Assembly: GCF_006716345.1 (NCBI RefSeq)
Contig: NZ_VFOX01000001.1
Span: forward strand, 2,728,001 to 2,792,000
Direction: 5' to 3'
Length of the DNA: 64,000 bases
Source of the DNA: Microbacterium saperdae
GTDB taxonomy: Bacteria; Actinomycetota; Actinomycetes; Actinomycetales; Microbacteriaceae
Under the pieces are notes generated by a model. The model was not told the origin of the DNA. It worked only from the letters and a program-made list of their open reading frames with translations, and searched no databases. How positions within the stretch are numbered: the stretch's first letter is position 1; each line of letters begins with the position of its first letter. Of the stretch, positions 41,325-50,929 are shown in pieces. A program made the translations under genes and the position numbers.

Positions 41325-42488
41325 ATGACACACCGCGAAGACATGACCCTGACCTCCTCCGGATACTACGTCTCCCAGGAGGCGCCGATCCGCTCCGACA
41401 ACCCCGTCGCGACCCCGAAGAGCACGCCGCCGGACATCCTGCGGTGCGCATACATGGAGCTCATCGTCACCGATCTGGCGGCATCCCGCCAGTTCTACGT
41501 CGACATCCTCGGTCTGTACGTGACCGAGGAGGATGACGAGGCGATCTACCTGCGATCGACCGAGGAGTTCATCCACCACAACCTGGTGCTGCGCAAGGGT
41601 CCGATCGCCGCCGTCGCCGCGTTCTCGTACCGCGTGCGGACGCCGGAGGATCTCGACCGCGCCGTCGAGTTCTACACCGAGCTCGGCTGCGATGTACGTC
41701 GCAACCCCGAAGGCTTCGTGAAGGGCATCGGCGACTCGGTGCGCGTGATCGACCCCCTCGGCTTCCCGTACGAGTACTTCCACCAGTCCGACCACGTCGA
41801 GCGCATGTCCTGGCGCTATGACCTGCACATCCCCGGTGAGCTGGTGCGACTGGACCACTTCAACCAGGTGACCCCCGATGTGCCGCGCGCCGTCGGTTTC
41901 ATGCAGGATCTCGGCTTCCGCGTCACCGAGGACATCCAGGACGACGAGGGCACCGTCTACGCCGCCTGGATGCGCCGCAAGCCCACCGTGCACGACACCG
42001 CCATGACCGGCGGCGACGGTCCGCGCATGCACCACGTGTGCTTCGCGACGCACGAGAAGCACAACATCCTCGCGATCTGCGACAAGCTCGGCGCGCTGCG
42101 CCGCTCGGATGCCATCGAGCGCGGCCCCGGCCGTCACGGTGTCTCCAACGCGTTCTACCTCTACCTGCGCGACCCCGACGGTCACCGTGTCGAGGTGTAC
42201 ACGCAGGACTACTACACCGGCGACCCCGACAACCCGGTCGTCACGTGGGACGTGCACGACAACCAGCGTCGTGACTGGTGGGGCAACCCGGTCGTCCCCT
42301 CCTGGTACACGGATGCCTCGCTCGTGCTCGACCTCGACGGCAACCCGCAGCCCGTCGTCGCACGCACCGACAGCTCGGAGATGGCCGTCACGATCGGCGC
42401 CGACGGGTTCTCGTACACCCGTGCGGAGGACGACGCGGCGATGCCCGAGTACAAGCAGGGCGAGTACAAGCTGGGTCACCAGCTCTAG
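41325..42488 (+). CDS. hpaD: 3,4-dihydroxyphenylacetate 2,3-dioxygenase (Fe/Mn extradiol type)
   Basis: This type I extradiol dioxygenase of 387 residues performs meta cleavage of homoprotocatechuate. It matches the Brevibacterium HPCD and Arthrobacter MndD type. Metal ligands are the His in LVRLDHFNQV, the His in RMHHVCFATHEKHN and the Glu in RVEVYTQDYY. The catalytic His is in TVHDTAMTG, and the C-terminal lid contains DNQRRDWWGNPVVPSWY. It is built of two VOC modules. An extension of about 20 residues precedes the conserved start; ATG 41325 follows AAGGA, ATG 41343 is an alternative. Whether the metal is iron or manganese cannot be told from sequence. Confidence 0.95.
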   Translation: MTHREDMTLTSSGYYVSQEAPIRSDNPVATPKSTPPDILRCAYMELIVTDLAASRQFYVDILGLYVTEEDDEAIYLRSTEEFIHHNLVLRKGPIAAVAAFSYRVRTPEDLDRAVEFYTELGCDVRRNPEGFVKGIGDSVRVIDPLGFPYEYFHQSDHVERMSWRYDLHIPGELVRLDHFNQVTPDVPRAVGFMQDLGFRVTEDIQDDEGTVYAAWMRRKPTVHDTAMTGGDGPRMHHVCFATHEKHNILAICDKLGALRRSDAIERGPGRHGVSNAFYLYLRDPDGHRVEVYTQDYYTGDPDNPVVTWDVHDNQRRDWWGNPVVPSWYTDASLVLDLDGNPQPVVARTDSSEMAVTIGADGFSYTRAEDDAAMPEYKQGEYKLGHQL

Positions 42489-42530
42489 ACGCCCCCGCCC
42501 GTCGAAGGGTCGAACGAAGGAGGAAGACGG

Positions 42531-43316
42531 ATGCTGTCAGACGAGACGATCGCACAGATCGCGGCCGAGCTCGCGGAAGCCGATCGCACGCATGCGGTGA
42601 TCCCGCGGATCACGGCACGGTACCCGGAGGCGACGGTCGAGGACTCCTATGCCATCCAGGGCGTCTGGCGCGACCAGAACCTGGCGGCGGGTCGCCGGCT
42701 GATCGGGCGCAAGATCGGCCTGACGTCGAAGGCCATGCAGCAGGCGACGGGCATCACCGAGCCGGACTACGGGGTGATGTTCGACGACACCGTGTACCGG
42801 TCGGGCGCCGAGATCCCCGTCGACCACTTCTCGAACGTGCGCATCGAGGTGGAACTCGCGTTCGTGCTGAAGCATCCGCTGGAAGGCCCGGACTGCACGC
42901 TCGACGACGCCCTCGCGGCGATCGACTACGCCGTGCCCGCCCTGGAGGTGCTGAACTCGCACATCGAGCTCGAAGGGCGAACGATCGTCGACACGATCAG
43001 CGACAACGCCGCCTACGGTGCCATGGTGCTGGGCGAGGTGCACAAGCGCCCGGACGAGATCGACCTGCGCTGGGTACCCGGCGTCCTCGCCCGCAACGGC
43101 GAGATCGAGGAGACCGGTGTCGCCGCGGGCGTGCTCGGGCATCCGGCGACCGGAGTCGCCTGGCTCGCGAACAAGTTCCATCAGCACGGCGCGCGTCTCG
43201 AGGCCGGGGAGATCATCCTGGCAGGATCGTTCACACGCCCGATGTGGGTGTCGCGCGGCGACGAGGTGCTGTGCGACTACGGACCGATGGGAACAATCAC
43301 ATGCCGCTTCATCTAG
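42531..43316 (+). CDS. hpaH: 2-oxo-hepta-4-ene-1,7-dioate hydratase
   Basis: This FAH-fold hydratase of 261 residues adds water to the dienoate after isomerisation, giving 4-hydroxy-2-oxoheptanedioate. Family motifs are [29 protein letters not shown] (metal-binding Glu residues) and [19 protein letters not shown] at 42531 follows GGAGGAAG. The gene overlaps hpaI by 16 bp. Confidence 0.93.
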   Translation: MLSDETIAQIAAELAEADRTHAVIPRITARYPEATVEDSYAIQGVWRDQNLAAGRRLIGRKIGLTSKAMQQATGITEPDYGVMFDDTVYRSGAEIPVDHFSNVRIEVELAFVLKHPLEGPDCTLDDALAAIDYAVPALEVLNSHIELEGRTIVDTISDNAAYGAMVLGEVHKRPDEIDLRWVPGVLARNGEIEETGVAAGVLGHPATGVAWLANKFHQHGARLEAGEIILAGSFTRPMWVSRGDEVLCDYGPMGTITCRFI

Positions 43317-44101
43317 CGCCCTCCTTCCGCGCGCGCCTCGCGTCGTCCGAACGCGCCCTGGTGGGCATGTGGGCGTGCTCGGGGAGCCCGCTCGTCACGG
43401 AGGTCGCCGCAGGGTCGGGACTCGACTGGCTGCTGATCGACATGGAGCATTCCGCGAACACTCTCGAGTCCGTGCTGCTGCAGCTGCAGGCCGCCGCCGC
43501 GTATCCGATCGCTCCGCTCGTACGGGTGGCCTCGAACGACACGGTCGCGATCAAGCAGGTGCTCGACCTCGGGGCGCAGAACATCATCGTCCCGATGGTG
43601 TCGTCCGCAGCAGAGGCGCAGGCTGCGGTCGCCGCCACCCGTTACCCGCCGGAGGGCGTGCGTGGCGTCGGGAGCGCCCTCGCCCGCAGCGCCCGCTGGA
43701 ACCGGGTCGACCGCTACCTGCAGGAGTCGGCCGCGCACACCTCCCTCACGGTGCAGATCGAGACCGCGGCGGGGGTCGAGGCCGCAGCCGACATCGCCGC
43801 GATCGACGGCATCGATGCCGTGTTCGTCGGACCCTCCGACCTCTCGGCCTCGATGGGGCTGCTGGGGCAGCAGACGCATCCGAGCGTCGTCGCGGCCGTG
43901 GAGCACGTCTTCTCGGCGGTGCAGGCCGCGGGGAAGCCGGTCGGGGTCAACGCCTTCGACCCCGTGGCCGCCGACGCATACATCGCGGCAGGCGCCGATT
44001 TCGTCGCGGTCGGGGCGGATGTCGCACTGCTGGCCCGGGCATCGGAAGCCCTCGCCGCCCGCTTCATCATCGCCGAGGCGACGGAACGCGCCAGCTACTG
44101 A
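43301..44101 (+). CDS. hpaI: 4-hydroxy-2-oxoheptanedioate aldolase
   Basis: This class II (metal-dependent) aldolase of the HpcH/HpaI family has 266 residues and cleaves the hydratase product to pyruvate and succinic semialdehyde. Signature segments are LLIDMEHSANTLE (Asp-Met-Glu-His), PLVRVASND, VQIETAAGVEAA with the metal Glu, and VFVGPSDLSASMGLLGQ. It is the last gene of the homoprotocatechuate operon, starting inside the hpaH 3' end. Succinic semialdehyde dehydrogenase needed afterwards is not in the window. Confidence 0.94.
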   Translation: MPLHLAPSFRARLASSERALVGMWACSGSPLVTEVAAGSGLDWLLIDMEHSANTLESVLLQLQAAAAYPIAPLVRVASNDTVAIKQVLDLGAQNIIVPMVSSAAEAQAAVAATRYPPEGVRGVGSALARSARWNRVDRYLQESAAHTSLTVQIETAAGVEAAADIAAIDGIDAVFVGPSDLSASMGLLGQQTHPSVVAAVEHVFSAVQAAGKPVGVNAFDPVAADAYIAAGADFVAVGADVALLARASEALAARFIIAEATERASY

Positions 44102-44137
44102 TCGCCGTCCATTCCGCCCCCGCGGCCGGCGGGGATC

Positions 44138-45409
44138 GTGACAGGATTGACGGATGCACAGACGCGGAACGCTGACGTGAGCCGCGGGCTCGCGGCGATG
44201 CAGGACCGCAATTTCCGCTGGTTCTTCCTGGCGCGCGCGATCACGATGATCGCCGGATCGATGTCGTCCATCGCCCTGGCCTTCGCGGTGCTCGAGATCG
44301 ACAACGACGCGCGCTCGCTGTCTTTCGTGCTCGCCGCGTTCACGATCAGCAACATCGTGTTCGTCCTGTTCGGCGGCGTGGTCGCCGACCGCCTCCCGCG
44401 TGCGCTGATCATCCAGTCCTGCTACGTGATCGACATCCTCACGATCGGGTCGATCGCCGCGCTGCTGTTCACCGGGACCGCCACGATCCCCGCGCTCGTG
44501 GTCCTCTCGGTGTTCAACGGCGCCTCCACCGCCTTCGTGATGCCCGCCATGCAGGGCATCATCCCGCAGCTGACGACGCCGGAGCACCTGCAGCAGGCGA
44601 ATGCGATGCTCTCGTTCGTCCGCTCGGCCGTCACGATCGGCGGTCCGGTCGTCGCCGGCATCCTGGTCGCCACCGCGGGCCCCGCCTGGGCGATGGTCGT
44701 GCAGGCGATCGGCTGGCTGATCGCGATCCCCATCCTCGCGCTCGTGAAGCTCCCTCCGCCCGCGCACAGGGGTGGCACCACGATGTTCCACGACCTCCGG
44801 ATCGGCTGGCAGGAGTTCTGGAGCCGGTCCTGGCTGTGGACCGTCGTGCTCGCCTTCATGATCATGAACGCGATCCACGTCGGCGCGTGGGGCGTCGTCG
44901 GCCCCTACATCGCGAAGAACAACGACCTGCTCGGGATCGCCGGCTGGGGATGGGTGGTCAGCGCCGAGGGAGTCGGTGTGCTGCTGATGACCCTGCTCCT
45001 GCTGTGGTTCCCGCTGCGACGTCCGCTGCGGTTCGGGATGATCGGCATGGCCGCGTTCGCGATCCCGTTGACCGTGCTCGGCGCGCATCCGGCCGTCGTG
45101 CTGCTCGCGATCGCGGCCTTCATCGCGGGAGCGGGCGTGGAGATCTTCAACACCGGCTGGAACCTGGCGTTGATGGAGAACGTCCCCGGCGAGAAGCTCT
45201 CCCGGGTCTCCAGCTACGACATGCTCGGGAGCTTCGTCGTGATGCCGATCGGCACGCTGATCTACGGCTGGCTGATCACGCACGCCGAACCGGCGACCGT
45301 TCTCATCACCTCCGGGATCATCTACGCGGTCGTCGCGCTGGCCACGTTGTTCGTTCCGAGCGTGTGGCGCATGGGCAGGCCGGCCGGAGCGTTGACGGCC
45401 CGGGGCTAG
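44138..45409 (+). CDS. MFS exporter of the EntS-like (MFS_3) group
   Basis: This integral membrane protein of 423 residues has about 12 predicted spans. MFS motif A appears as FGGVVADRLPRA after span 2, and the N-terminal MQDRNFRWFFLARAITMIAGSM is typical of the enterobactin-exporter-like group. The annotated start is GTG 44138; GTG 44177 or ATG 44198 would remove a short non-conserved tail. It follows hpaI by 36 bp, but its family exports small hydrophilic compounds, including siderophores, so a link with the iron locus 800 bp on is as likely as one with aromatics. Confidence 0.83.
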   Translation: MTGLTDAQTRNADVSRGLAAMQDRNFRWFFLARAITMIAGSMSSIALAFAVLEIDNDARSLSFVLAAFTISNIVFVLFGGVVADRLPRALIIQSCYVIDILTIGSIAALLFTGTATIPALVVLSVFNGASTAFVMPAMQGIIPQLTTPEHLQQANAMLSFVRSAVTIGGPVVAGILVATAGPAWAMVVQAIGWLIAIPILALVKLPPPAHRGGTTMFHDLRIGWQEFWSRSWLWTVVLAFMIMNAIHVGAWGVVGPYIAKNNDLLGIAGWGWVVSAEGVGVLLMTLLLLWFPLRRPLRFGMIGMAAFAIPLTVLGAHPAVVLLAIAAFIAGAGVEIFNTGWNLALMENVPGEKLSRVSSYDMLGSFVVMPIGTLIYGWLITHAEPATVLITSGIIYAVVALATLFVPSVWRMGRPAGALTARG

Positions 45410-45448
45410 CTCTGGCGTATTCATAGCTGGGCGGGCGAGACTGTCCTC

Positions 45449-46168
45449 ATGACCTTCGCCGCGCTCCAGCCCCTCGCCGACCGTGCCGCCCTGTTCACCG
45501 CGCTCCGTCAGGATGCCCTCTCCGCTGCCGCCGATGCGCTCGGCGAGCACCGCTGGGATGCGGACATGGCTGCAGGCACCCTCACCTTCACCGCGAACGC
45601 CGACCCGTCCCGCCAGCTGGTGACCCGCGCCCATCTGGTCGCGACGATCGCACCGGGACCCCGCTCGATGCTGTGGGCCTGGGCCCACCCCCAGGGCGAC
45701 ACGCAGGGCGTCGCGGCGCAGCTGCAGGCCTATGGCGCCGAGCACGGCATCGTCGAGCTCACGAGTCCCGAGGTGCCTTTCCCCGCCGATGCCGCGGCTG
45801 ACGAGGAGTGGATCGCGCAGGCCGCGCACGTCGTCGGCGGTGTCGCGGTCGAACTCACCGGACGCGCGCCGTACTATTCGGCTCCGGTCGGTGGCGGCAC
45901 CCGCGCCGTGTTCCTGCTCGACGCGCCGCTCGCCCCGCTCACCGTGGCCGACGCGGTCATCGCGCTCCCCCGCATCCTGTCGGGTACCGCGCTCAGCGAT
46001 GCCCGCACCGCGGTGTGGGATCTCGCACGCCTCGCAAACTGGACGCTCACCTGGACCGACGAGTCTTTCAGCGGCGCCACCGTCGTCGACGCCTCCGGGT
46101 CCGCCACGTTCCGCTTCGACGAGCAGGCGCGCATCACCGGCATCGAGAGCACGCTCGCGAGTTCCTGA
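45449..46168 (+). CDS. DUF6882-like protein
   Basis: This soluble protein of 239 residues resembles the DUF6882 family: an N-terminal helix followed by a beta-rich region (TLTFTANADPSRQLVTRAHLVATI, SMLWAWAHPQ) and a second part with VFLLDAPLAPLTVADAVIALPRI. No catalytic motif or export signal is visible. It has its own start 39 bp after the exporter and is convergent with the iron operon. The function is unknown. Confidence 0.65.
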   Translation: MTFAALQPLADRAALFTALRQDALSAAADALGEHRWDADMAAGTLTFTANADPSRQLVTRAHLVATIAPGPRSMLWAWAHPQGDTQGVAAQLQAYGAEHGIVELTSPEVPFPADAAADEEWIAQAAHVVGGVAVELTGRAPYYSAPVGGGTRAVFLLDAPLAPLTVADAVIALPRILSGTALSDARTAVWDLARLANWTLTWTDESFSGATVVDASGSATFRFDEQARITGIESTLASS

Positions 46169-46186
46169 CCCCGGCCGCAGGCGCCG

Positions 46187-46975
46187 TCACCGGCGCCGCG
46201 GAACCACCATCGGCGTCGCGGTCTCGGGGTCCGCGATCACGGTGCAGTCCAGGTCGAACACCTGCGCCATCACCTCGGAGGTGAGCACCTCCTCCGGCGT
46301 CCCCGTGCTCACGATCGTGCCATCGCGCATCGCGACGATCCGGTCCGCGTAGCGTGCGGCCTGATTCAGGTCGTGCAGCACGGCGACGACCGTCGTGCCA
46401 TGCTCTCGGTTGATCGCGCGGAACAGATCCAGCATGTCGAGCTGGTGAGTGATGTCGAGGAACGTCGTCGGCTCGTCGAGCAGCAGCACATCCGTCTCCT
46501 GGGCGAGGGCCATCGCCAGCCACACACGCTGGCGCTGCCCGCCGGAGAGCTCGTCGACCGGACGGTCCGCGAGTTCGAGCACCGAGGTCTTCTCCATCGC
46601 CCGTCGCACCGCCTGCTCATCGGCGTCGCTCCAGGCCGAGAACGCCCGCCGGTGCGGGTAGCGGCCGCGGGCGATCAGATCGGCCACCCGCATCCCGTCC
46701 GGCGCCTCCGCCGATTGACTCAGCAGGCCCAGCTCCCTGGCGAGCTCCTTCGCCCCCCGCTCGCGGATGTCACGGCCGTCGAGCAGTACGGATCCGGCGA
46801 GCGCGGGCAGCAGCCGCGCGATCGTGCGCAGCAGCGTCGACTTGCCGCAGGCGTTCGGTCCGATGATCGCGACGAAGGAGCCGCGCGCGATCGTGAGGTC
46901 GAGGCCGGTGGAGATGGCCCGTCCGTGCGGGTAGCCGGCCGACAGACCGCGGATGTCGAATGTCGTCTCTGTCAC
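46187..46975 (-). CDS. Iron-siderophore ABC transporter ATP-binding protein
   Basis: This FecE/FhuC-type ATPase of 262 residues energises siderophore import. Walker A is GPNACGKST, the ABC signature LSGGQRQR, Walker B LLLDEPTTFLDI and the switch His is in VLHDLNQAARY. The GTG at 46975 overlaps the stop of the siderophore-interacting protein gene. It is the last gene of the five-gene iron operon reading leftward from 50844. Confidence 0.93.
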   Translation of the reverse strand: MTETTFDIRGLSAGYPHGRAISTGLDLTIARGSFVAIIGPNACGKSTLLRTIARLLPALAGSVLLDGRDIRERGAKELARELGLLSQSAEAPDGMRVADLIARGRYPHRRAFSAWSDADEQAVRRAMEKTSVLELADRPVDELSGGQRQRVWLAMALAQETDVLLLDEPTTFLDITHQLDMLDLFRAINREHGTTVVAVLHDLNQAARYADRIVAMRDGTIVSTGTPEEVLTSEVMAQVFDLDCTVIADPETATPMVVPRRR

Positions 46976-47793
46976 AGTCCGTACCTCGTCAGCAGCTCGT
47001 CGGCGAGATCGCGCTGCGTCTCGTCGTCCTCGCCGTTCTCCCAGATCGCGGCGAGCTGCTCGGACAGCGCGGCCTGCTGCTCGAACCTCTTGCCCCACCG
47101 CTCGGCGTCGCGACGCCAGTAGCCCATGGTCATGTACTGCGAGGCCGGCCAGCGCAGCTCGTGACGGACGTGGCGGCGGATGTCACGCATCGTCGTCGCC
47201 TCGCCCGAGAACCAGAGGTAGGTCGCATCCGGACCCTCCGCGGTGGCGGCGAGTGTCTCGGCGACGATGTCCTCCGCCGCGACCCAGGTCGCCCGATCGC
47301 CGTCGCGGAAACGGAGGTCCTGCCGGTCGCGGGGATCGTCGACGGACAGGATCGCCCGCACGGGAGGATCGGATGCCGCCCGCTCCTCGAGGATGCGCCC
47401 GATCGCGGGAAGGGCGGTGGCATCACCGATCAGGAGCACACGCGCCGTGCCCTCCGGCACCACGAAGTGCCCGCGGGGAAGGTCGAACGCCACCGTGTCG
47501 CCGAGGCGCGCGTCACGGGCCCACTGCGTCGCGGGCCCCTCCGCGTGCACGACGAAGTCGATGTCGAGCTCATCCGCCTCAGGACGCCACGCGCGCACCG
47601 AGTAGTACCGCTTGGCCTCCTCGCCGTCAGCCGTCGACAGCCACAGCCCGAAGAATTCGTCGGGCCTGCCGCACGAGGCGAAGCGCTCGCCGGTCGTGGT
47701 GCGTGCGCCGCGCAGCGTGATGCGCAGCATGTGCGGGGTCACGGTCTGCCGTGCCGTCACCTCGGCGGTGTACACGGGGATGTCGGTGCGCAT
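46972..47793 (-). CDS. Siderophore-interacting FAD/NAD(P)H reductase
   Basis: This protein of 273 residues is in the siderophore-interacting family (ViuB/SIP), which reduces ferric siderophores in the cytoplasm and so releases iron. The FAD-binding segment is KRYYSVRAWRPEADELDIDF, and the SIP-type C-terminal pattern runs YLWFSGEATTMRDIRRHV to YMTMGYWR. The ATG and the upstream permease stop share one base. Its position between the permease and the ATPase genes fits intracellular iron release after uptake. Confidence 0.92.
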   Translation of the reverse strand: MRTDIPVYTAEVTARQTVTPHMLRITLRGARTTTGERFASCGRPDEFFGLWLSTADGEEAKRYYSVRAWRPEADELDIDFVVHAEGPATQWARDARLGDTVAFDLPRGHFVVPEGTARVLLIGDATALPAIGRILEERAASDPPVRAILSVDDPRDRQDLRFRDGDRATWVAAEDIVAETLAATAEGPDATYLWFSGEATTMRDIRRHVRHELRWPASQYMTMGYWRRDAERWGKRFEQQAALSEQLAAIWENGEDDETQRDLADELLTRYGL

Positions 47794-48815
47794 CAGCGCC
47801 TCCTTCGATTCGCCGCGGAGAGCATCCAGGCGAGGTAGAGTCCACCGATCCCGATCGTGACGAGACCTGTGGGGAGCATGGTCGGCGCGAACAGGCGCGC
47901 CGCGAGCAGGTCGCTGAACATGAGCAGCACGGCGCCGGTCATGGCGGATGCCGCGAAGGGCATCGGCCCGCTGCGCCAGACACGGCGAGCGATCTGCGGT
48001 GCCGCGAGCGCGACGAACGCGATCGGACCGGCCGCGGCGATCGTGACGGCCAACAGCACCACACCGACCAGCATGGCCGTGATGCGCAGCCGCACCGGGC
48101 GCACCCCGAGCGACGTCGCGCGGTCCTCCCCCAGCTCGTACAGCGTGAGCCCCGGTGCGAGCGCCGCGACCGCGAGCCCTCCCAGCACGAACGTGATGAG
48201 GATCAACGGCATCCAGCGGCCGTCGATGCCGTTGAGGGATCCGGCACCCCAGATGGCCGCGGTGTGCGCCACCACGTCATCGGCAGCGAGCTCGATCATG
48301 GTGTTCACGGCGCCGAGCATCGCGGTCAGGGCGATGCCGACGATGATGAGCCTGGTGCCGCCGGCCCCACGCCACGCGACGAGGGCGAACACCAGCGCCG
48401 CCGAGGCGATACCACCGCCGACCGCCCCGGCGGTGAGAGCCACGGTGCTCACCGATCCTCCGATGATGACCAGGAGCGCGCCGGTGTACGCACCTGCGGA
48501 GAAGCCGAGGATGTCGGGGCTGCCGAGGGGATTGCGTGTGATGACCTGGAACAGCGCGCCGGAGAGCGCCAGCATCGCGCCGATCGCCGCGCCGAGCACG
48601 ACGCGCGGGAGCCGCCACCCGACCACGATCAGCCGGGTGCCGGCCTCTCCCCGACCGAAGAGTGCGGCGAACACGTCGGGCACCGGGATGGCTGCATCCC
48701 CCAGGCTCAGTCCGGCGATCGCCAGCGCCAGGAGCACGAAGGAGGACGCGATCCAGATGATCCGGCGACGGCGTCTGGTCGCGAAGGGGACGGCGATGAC
48801 GGAGGCGATGCTCAT
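47793..48815 (-). CDS. Iron-siderophore ABC transporter permease (second FecCD protein)
   Basis: This FecCD-family permease of 340 residues has about 9-10 membrane spans. Family segments are WRLPRVVLGAAIGAMLALSG, ITRNPLGSPDILGFSAGAY and AGPIAFVALAAPQIARRVW. ATG at 48815 overlaps the stop of the first permease gene. Together the two permeases form the heterodimeric channel typical of Fec/Fep systems. Confidence 0.94.
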   Translation of the reverse strand: MSIASVIAVPFATRRRRRIIWIASSFVLLALAIAGLSLGDAAIPVPDVFAALFGRGEAGTRLIVVGWRLPRVVLGAAIGAMLALSGALFQVITRNPLGSPDILGFSAGAYTGALLVIIGGSVSTVALTAGAVGGGIASAALVFALVAWRGAGGTRLIIVGIALTAMLGAVNTMIELAADDVVAHTAAIWGAGSLNGIDGRWMPLILITFVLGGLAVAALAPGLTLYELGEDRATSLGVRPVRLRITAMLVGVVLLAVTIAAAGPIAFVALAAPQIARRVWRSGPMPFAASAMTGAVLLMFSDLLAARLFAPTMLPTGLVTIGIGGLYLAWMLSAANRRRR

Positions 48816-49852
48816 GAGGGAGCCCCATCCGCCTGCACCCGCCGCGACAGCACGAGCGCCACCAGGACGGGAGCGCCGAGGAACGCGGTCATCACTCCGA
48901 CCGGGATCGAACGCGGCGCGATCAGCAGGGCACCGAGCACATCGGCGAGCAGCAGCAGGATCGGGCCGGCCAGAGCGCTGTAGACCAGCAGCCGGCGGGT
49001 GTCGGGGCCGAAAACCGCGCGCAGCGCGTGCGGCACCAGGAGTCCGACGAAGGCGATCGGCCCTGCCGCCGCGGTCGCCGCTCCGCACAGCACCACGATC
49101 GCCAGGAACCCGCCCAGACGTGCGGCGCCGACCCGGCCGCCCAGCGCACGGGCCGTGTCCTCGCCGAGTGCGAGCAGGCCGAGTCCGGGGGCGATCAGCA
49201 CGACGAGGACGAGCCCGACGGCCACGACCGCGAGGGTGAGCACGGCGGCATCGAGCGAACGCCCCCCGAGCGCACCAGCACCCCAGAGCCGCATGGACTG
49301 ATAGGCGTGCGGGTCGATCAGGCTGAGCGCGGCGGTGGCGGCCGAGAGCACCGCCCCGATCGCCACGCCGGTGAGGGTGAGACGTCCGATGGATGCGCCG
49401 CGTCCGACCCCGCCGATCACCGCGACGAGAGCGCTCGCGAGTGCCGCACCGAGGAACGCGAACCACATCGTCGCGCCGAAGTCGCCGATGCGGAACACGA
49501 CGATCGCGATCGCCACGGCGAGCGAGGCGCCGGCGTTGACCCCGAGCAGACCCGGCTCCGCGAGCGGATTGCGGGTGAGCGTCTGCATGATCACTCCGGC
49601 GACCGCGAGCGCGCTCCCCGCCGCGATGCCGATGAACGTGCGCGGCAGCCGTACGTCGCGCACGATCAGATCCGTCTCCGTGCCGGTGGGCGCGGTCAGC
49701 GCGACGAACAGCTCGTCGAAGGTCAGGGTCCGCGGACCGACCGCGATGCTCACCGCGACGGCGGTGAGCAGCAGGATCACCACGATCGGCAGGACGACCG
49801 CGTCGGGCGGGCGACGGAGTCTCCGCCGCCCGCCCGTGGCGAGAGTGGTCAC
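48812..49852 (-). CDS. Iron-siderophore ABC transporter permease (first FecCD protein)
   Basis: This FecCD-family permease of 346 residues shows the segments VRLPRTFIGIAAGSALAVAG, LTRNPLAEPGLLGVNAGAS and AGPIAFVGLLVPHALRAVFG. The N-terminus has an Arg-rich cytoplasmic stretch before the first span. The GTG at 49852 overlaps the stop of the binding-protein gene by 4 bp. It pairs with the permease encoded next. Confidence 0.94.
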   Translation of the reverse strand: MTTLATGGRRRLRRPPDAVVLPIVVILLLTAVAVSIAVGPRTLTFDELFVALTAPTGTETDLIVRDVRLPRTFIGIAAGSALAVAGVIMQTLTRNPLAEPGLLGVNAGASLAVAIAIVVFRIGDFGATMWFAFLGAALASALVAVIGGVGRGASIGRLTLTGVAIGAVLSAATAALSLIDPHAYQSMRLWGAGALGGRSLDAAVLTLAVVAVGLVLVVLIAPGLGLLALGEDTARALGGRVGAARLGGFLAIVVLCGAATAAAGPIAFVGLLVPHALRAVFGPDTRRLLVYSALAGPILLLLADVLGALLIAPRSIPVGVMTAFLGAPVLVALVLSRRVQADGAPS

Positions 49853-50844
49853 TGCGAGAGCGGCTCGAGCACCTTGGTGGTGAGCTCGTCGATCCAGTCC
49901 TCGGCGGTGCGGTAGTCGGTCACGCTCGAGACGAGTCCGTACACCTGCCCGGTCTTCGCGATCTCCAGCTGCTGGAACAGGCTGCTGTCGATGACGTCCT
50001 GGATCGCCGGCATCTTGGTGCCGTCCGGGTTCTCGTAGGTGAGTCCGACCGTGACCCCGGCCAGGGTCGCGCCGATCTGCTCGAGGGGCAGCGAGACGTA
50101 GCCGGAGCCGTCGTCCGCATCCAGGGGGATGCCGTCGCCGTAGGCCAGTCCCATCTCGTTCACGATCAGATTGCCCGTCGAGCCGCCGGGGAGCTGGATC
50201 GAGAACTGCCCCGCCTCGTTGCCGAGCGAGAAGTTCGCCCAGGTGTTCGCCGCGATGACGTCGGCGTACTGCTCCTTCACCTCGTCCCGACGCGCCTCGT
50301 AGGAGGTCTTCGCCTCCTCCCAGGTGTCGTGCGCACCGAGCGCGGTCGCCAGGTCCTCGGTGATGGACTGCCAGTCGCCCCGGTCGTCGCCGCCGACGAT
50401 GACGGTCGGCGCGATCTCGCTGAGGCGCGTGAACGTCGCCTCGTCGACCTCGTAGGCGTCACCGACGATGACGTCGGGTGCGGCGCCGGCAAGCGCCTCG
50501 AAGTTGACCTCGCCGTAGCTGCCGACCTTCGCGGCCTCGGCGATGTACGCCTGCTGGTCCTCGGTGTATCCGTCGATCCACTGGGTGTAGTCGATCGCGG
50601 CCACGACGGGCAGGTCGAGCGACATGACCTGCCAGGGGGTGTCGTAGGAGATCGCGGCGACGCGCTCCGGCGATGCGGGGACGGTCACCTCACCGTAGAC
50701 GGAGTCGACCACGATCGTGTCGGCTCCATCGGCACCGCCATCGGATGACGAGTCGGCGTCGGGCGCGCACGCGGTGGCGGTGAGGACGAGGGGGATGATG
50801 ATGGCTGCGGCGAGCACGGCTCGCAGGCGCGGGGAAGGGCGCAA
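49849..50844 (-). CDS. Iron-siderophore substrate-binding lipoprotein
   Basis: This protein of about 331 residues captures ferric siderophore outside the membrane. The signal peptide (LRAVLAAAIIIPLVLTATAC) ends in the lipobox TATAC, followed by an Asp/Ser-rich linker and a periplasmic-binding type III domain (GEVTVPASPERVAAI, PDVIVGDAYEVDEATF). TTG at 50844 is preferred because GGAGA lies 6 nt upstream; an in-frame TTG at 50856 overlaps the iron-box region and has no such site. It heads the iron operon behind a DtxR-type box. Confidence 0.92.
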   Translation of the reverse strand: MRPSPRLRAVLAAAIIIPLVLTATACAPDADSSSDGGADGADTIVVDSVYGEVTVPASPERVAAISYDTPWQVMSLDLPVVAAIDYTQWIDGYTEDQQAYIAEAAKVGSYGEVNFEALAGAAPDVIVGDAYEVDEATFTRLSEIAPTVIVGGDDRGDWQSITEDLATALGAHDTWEEAKTSYEARRDEVKEQYADVIAANTWANFSLGNEAGQFSIQLPGGSTGNLIVNEMGLAYGDGIPLDADDGSGYVSLPLEQIGATLAGVTVGLTYENPDGTKMPAIQDVIDSSLFQQLEIAKTGQVYGLVSSVTDYRTAEDWIDELTTKVLEPLSQ

Positions 50845-50856
50845 GAGAATCTCCAA

Positions 50857-50875
50857 TTAGGCAAGGGTTACCTAA
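50857..50875. promoter_or_regulatory. DtxR/IdeR-type iron box
   Basis: TTAGGCAAGGGTTACCTAA matches 15 of 19 positions of the DtxR/IdeR consensus, with perfect TTAGG and CCTAA arms, extended to AATTAGG/CCTAATT. It overlaps a CATAAT -10 element on the minus strand (50880-50875). Iron-loaded repressor would shut off the siderophore uptake operon. Confidence 0.88.
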
Positions 50876-50929
50876 TTATGTCGCCCCTTGCCTGCCGGTT
50901 CGATGGTCGGAGTTGTGCCGATCGGTCGA

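Noticed and set aside
43313..45829. An 838-codon open frame on the minus strand
   Set aside because: It is antisense to hpaI and the exporter, with an Asp/His/Gly/Arg-rich product typical of non-coding frames.
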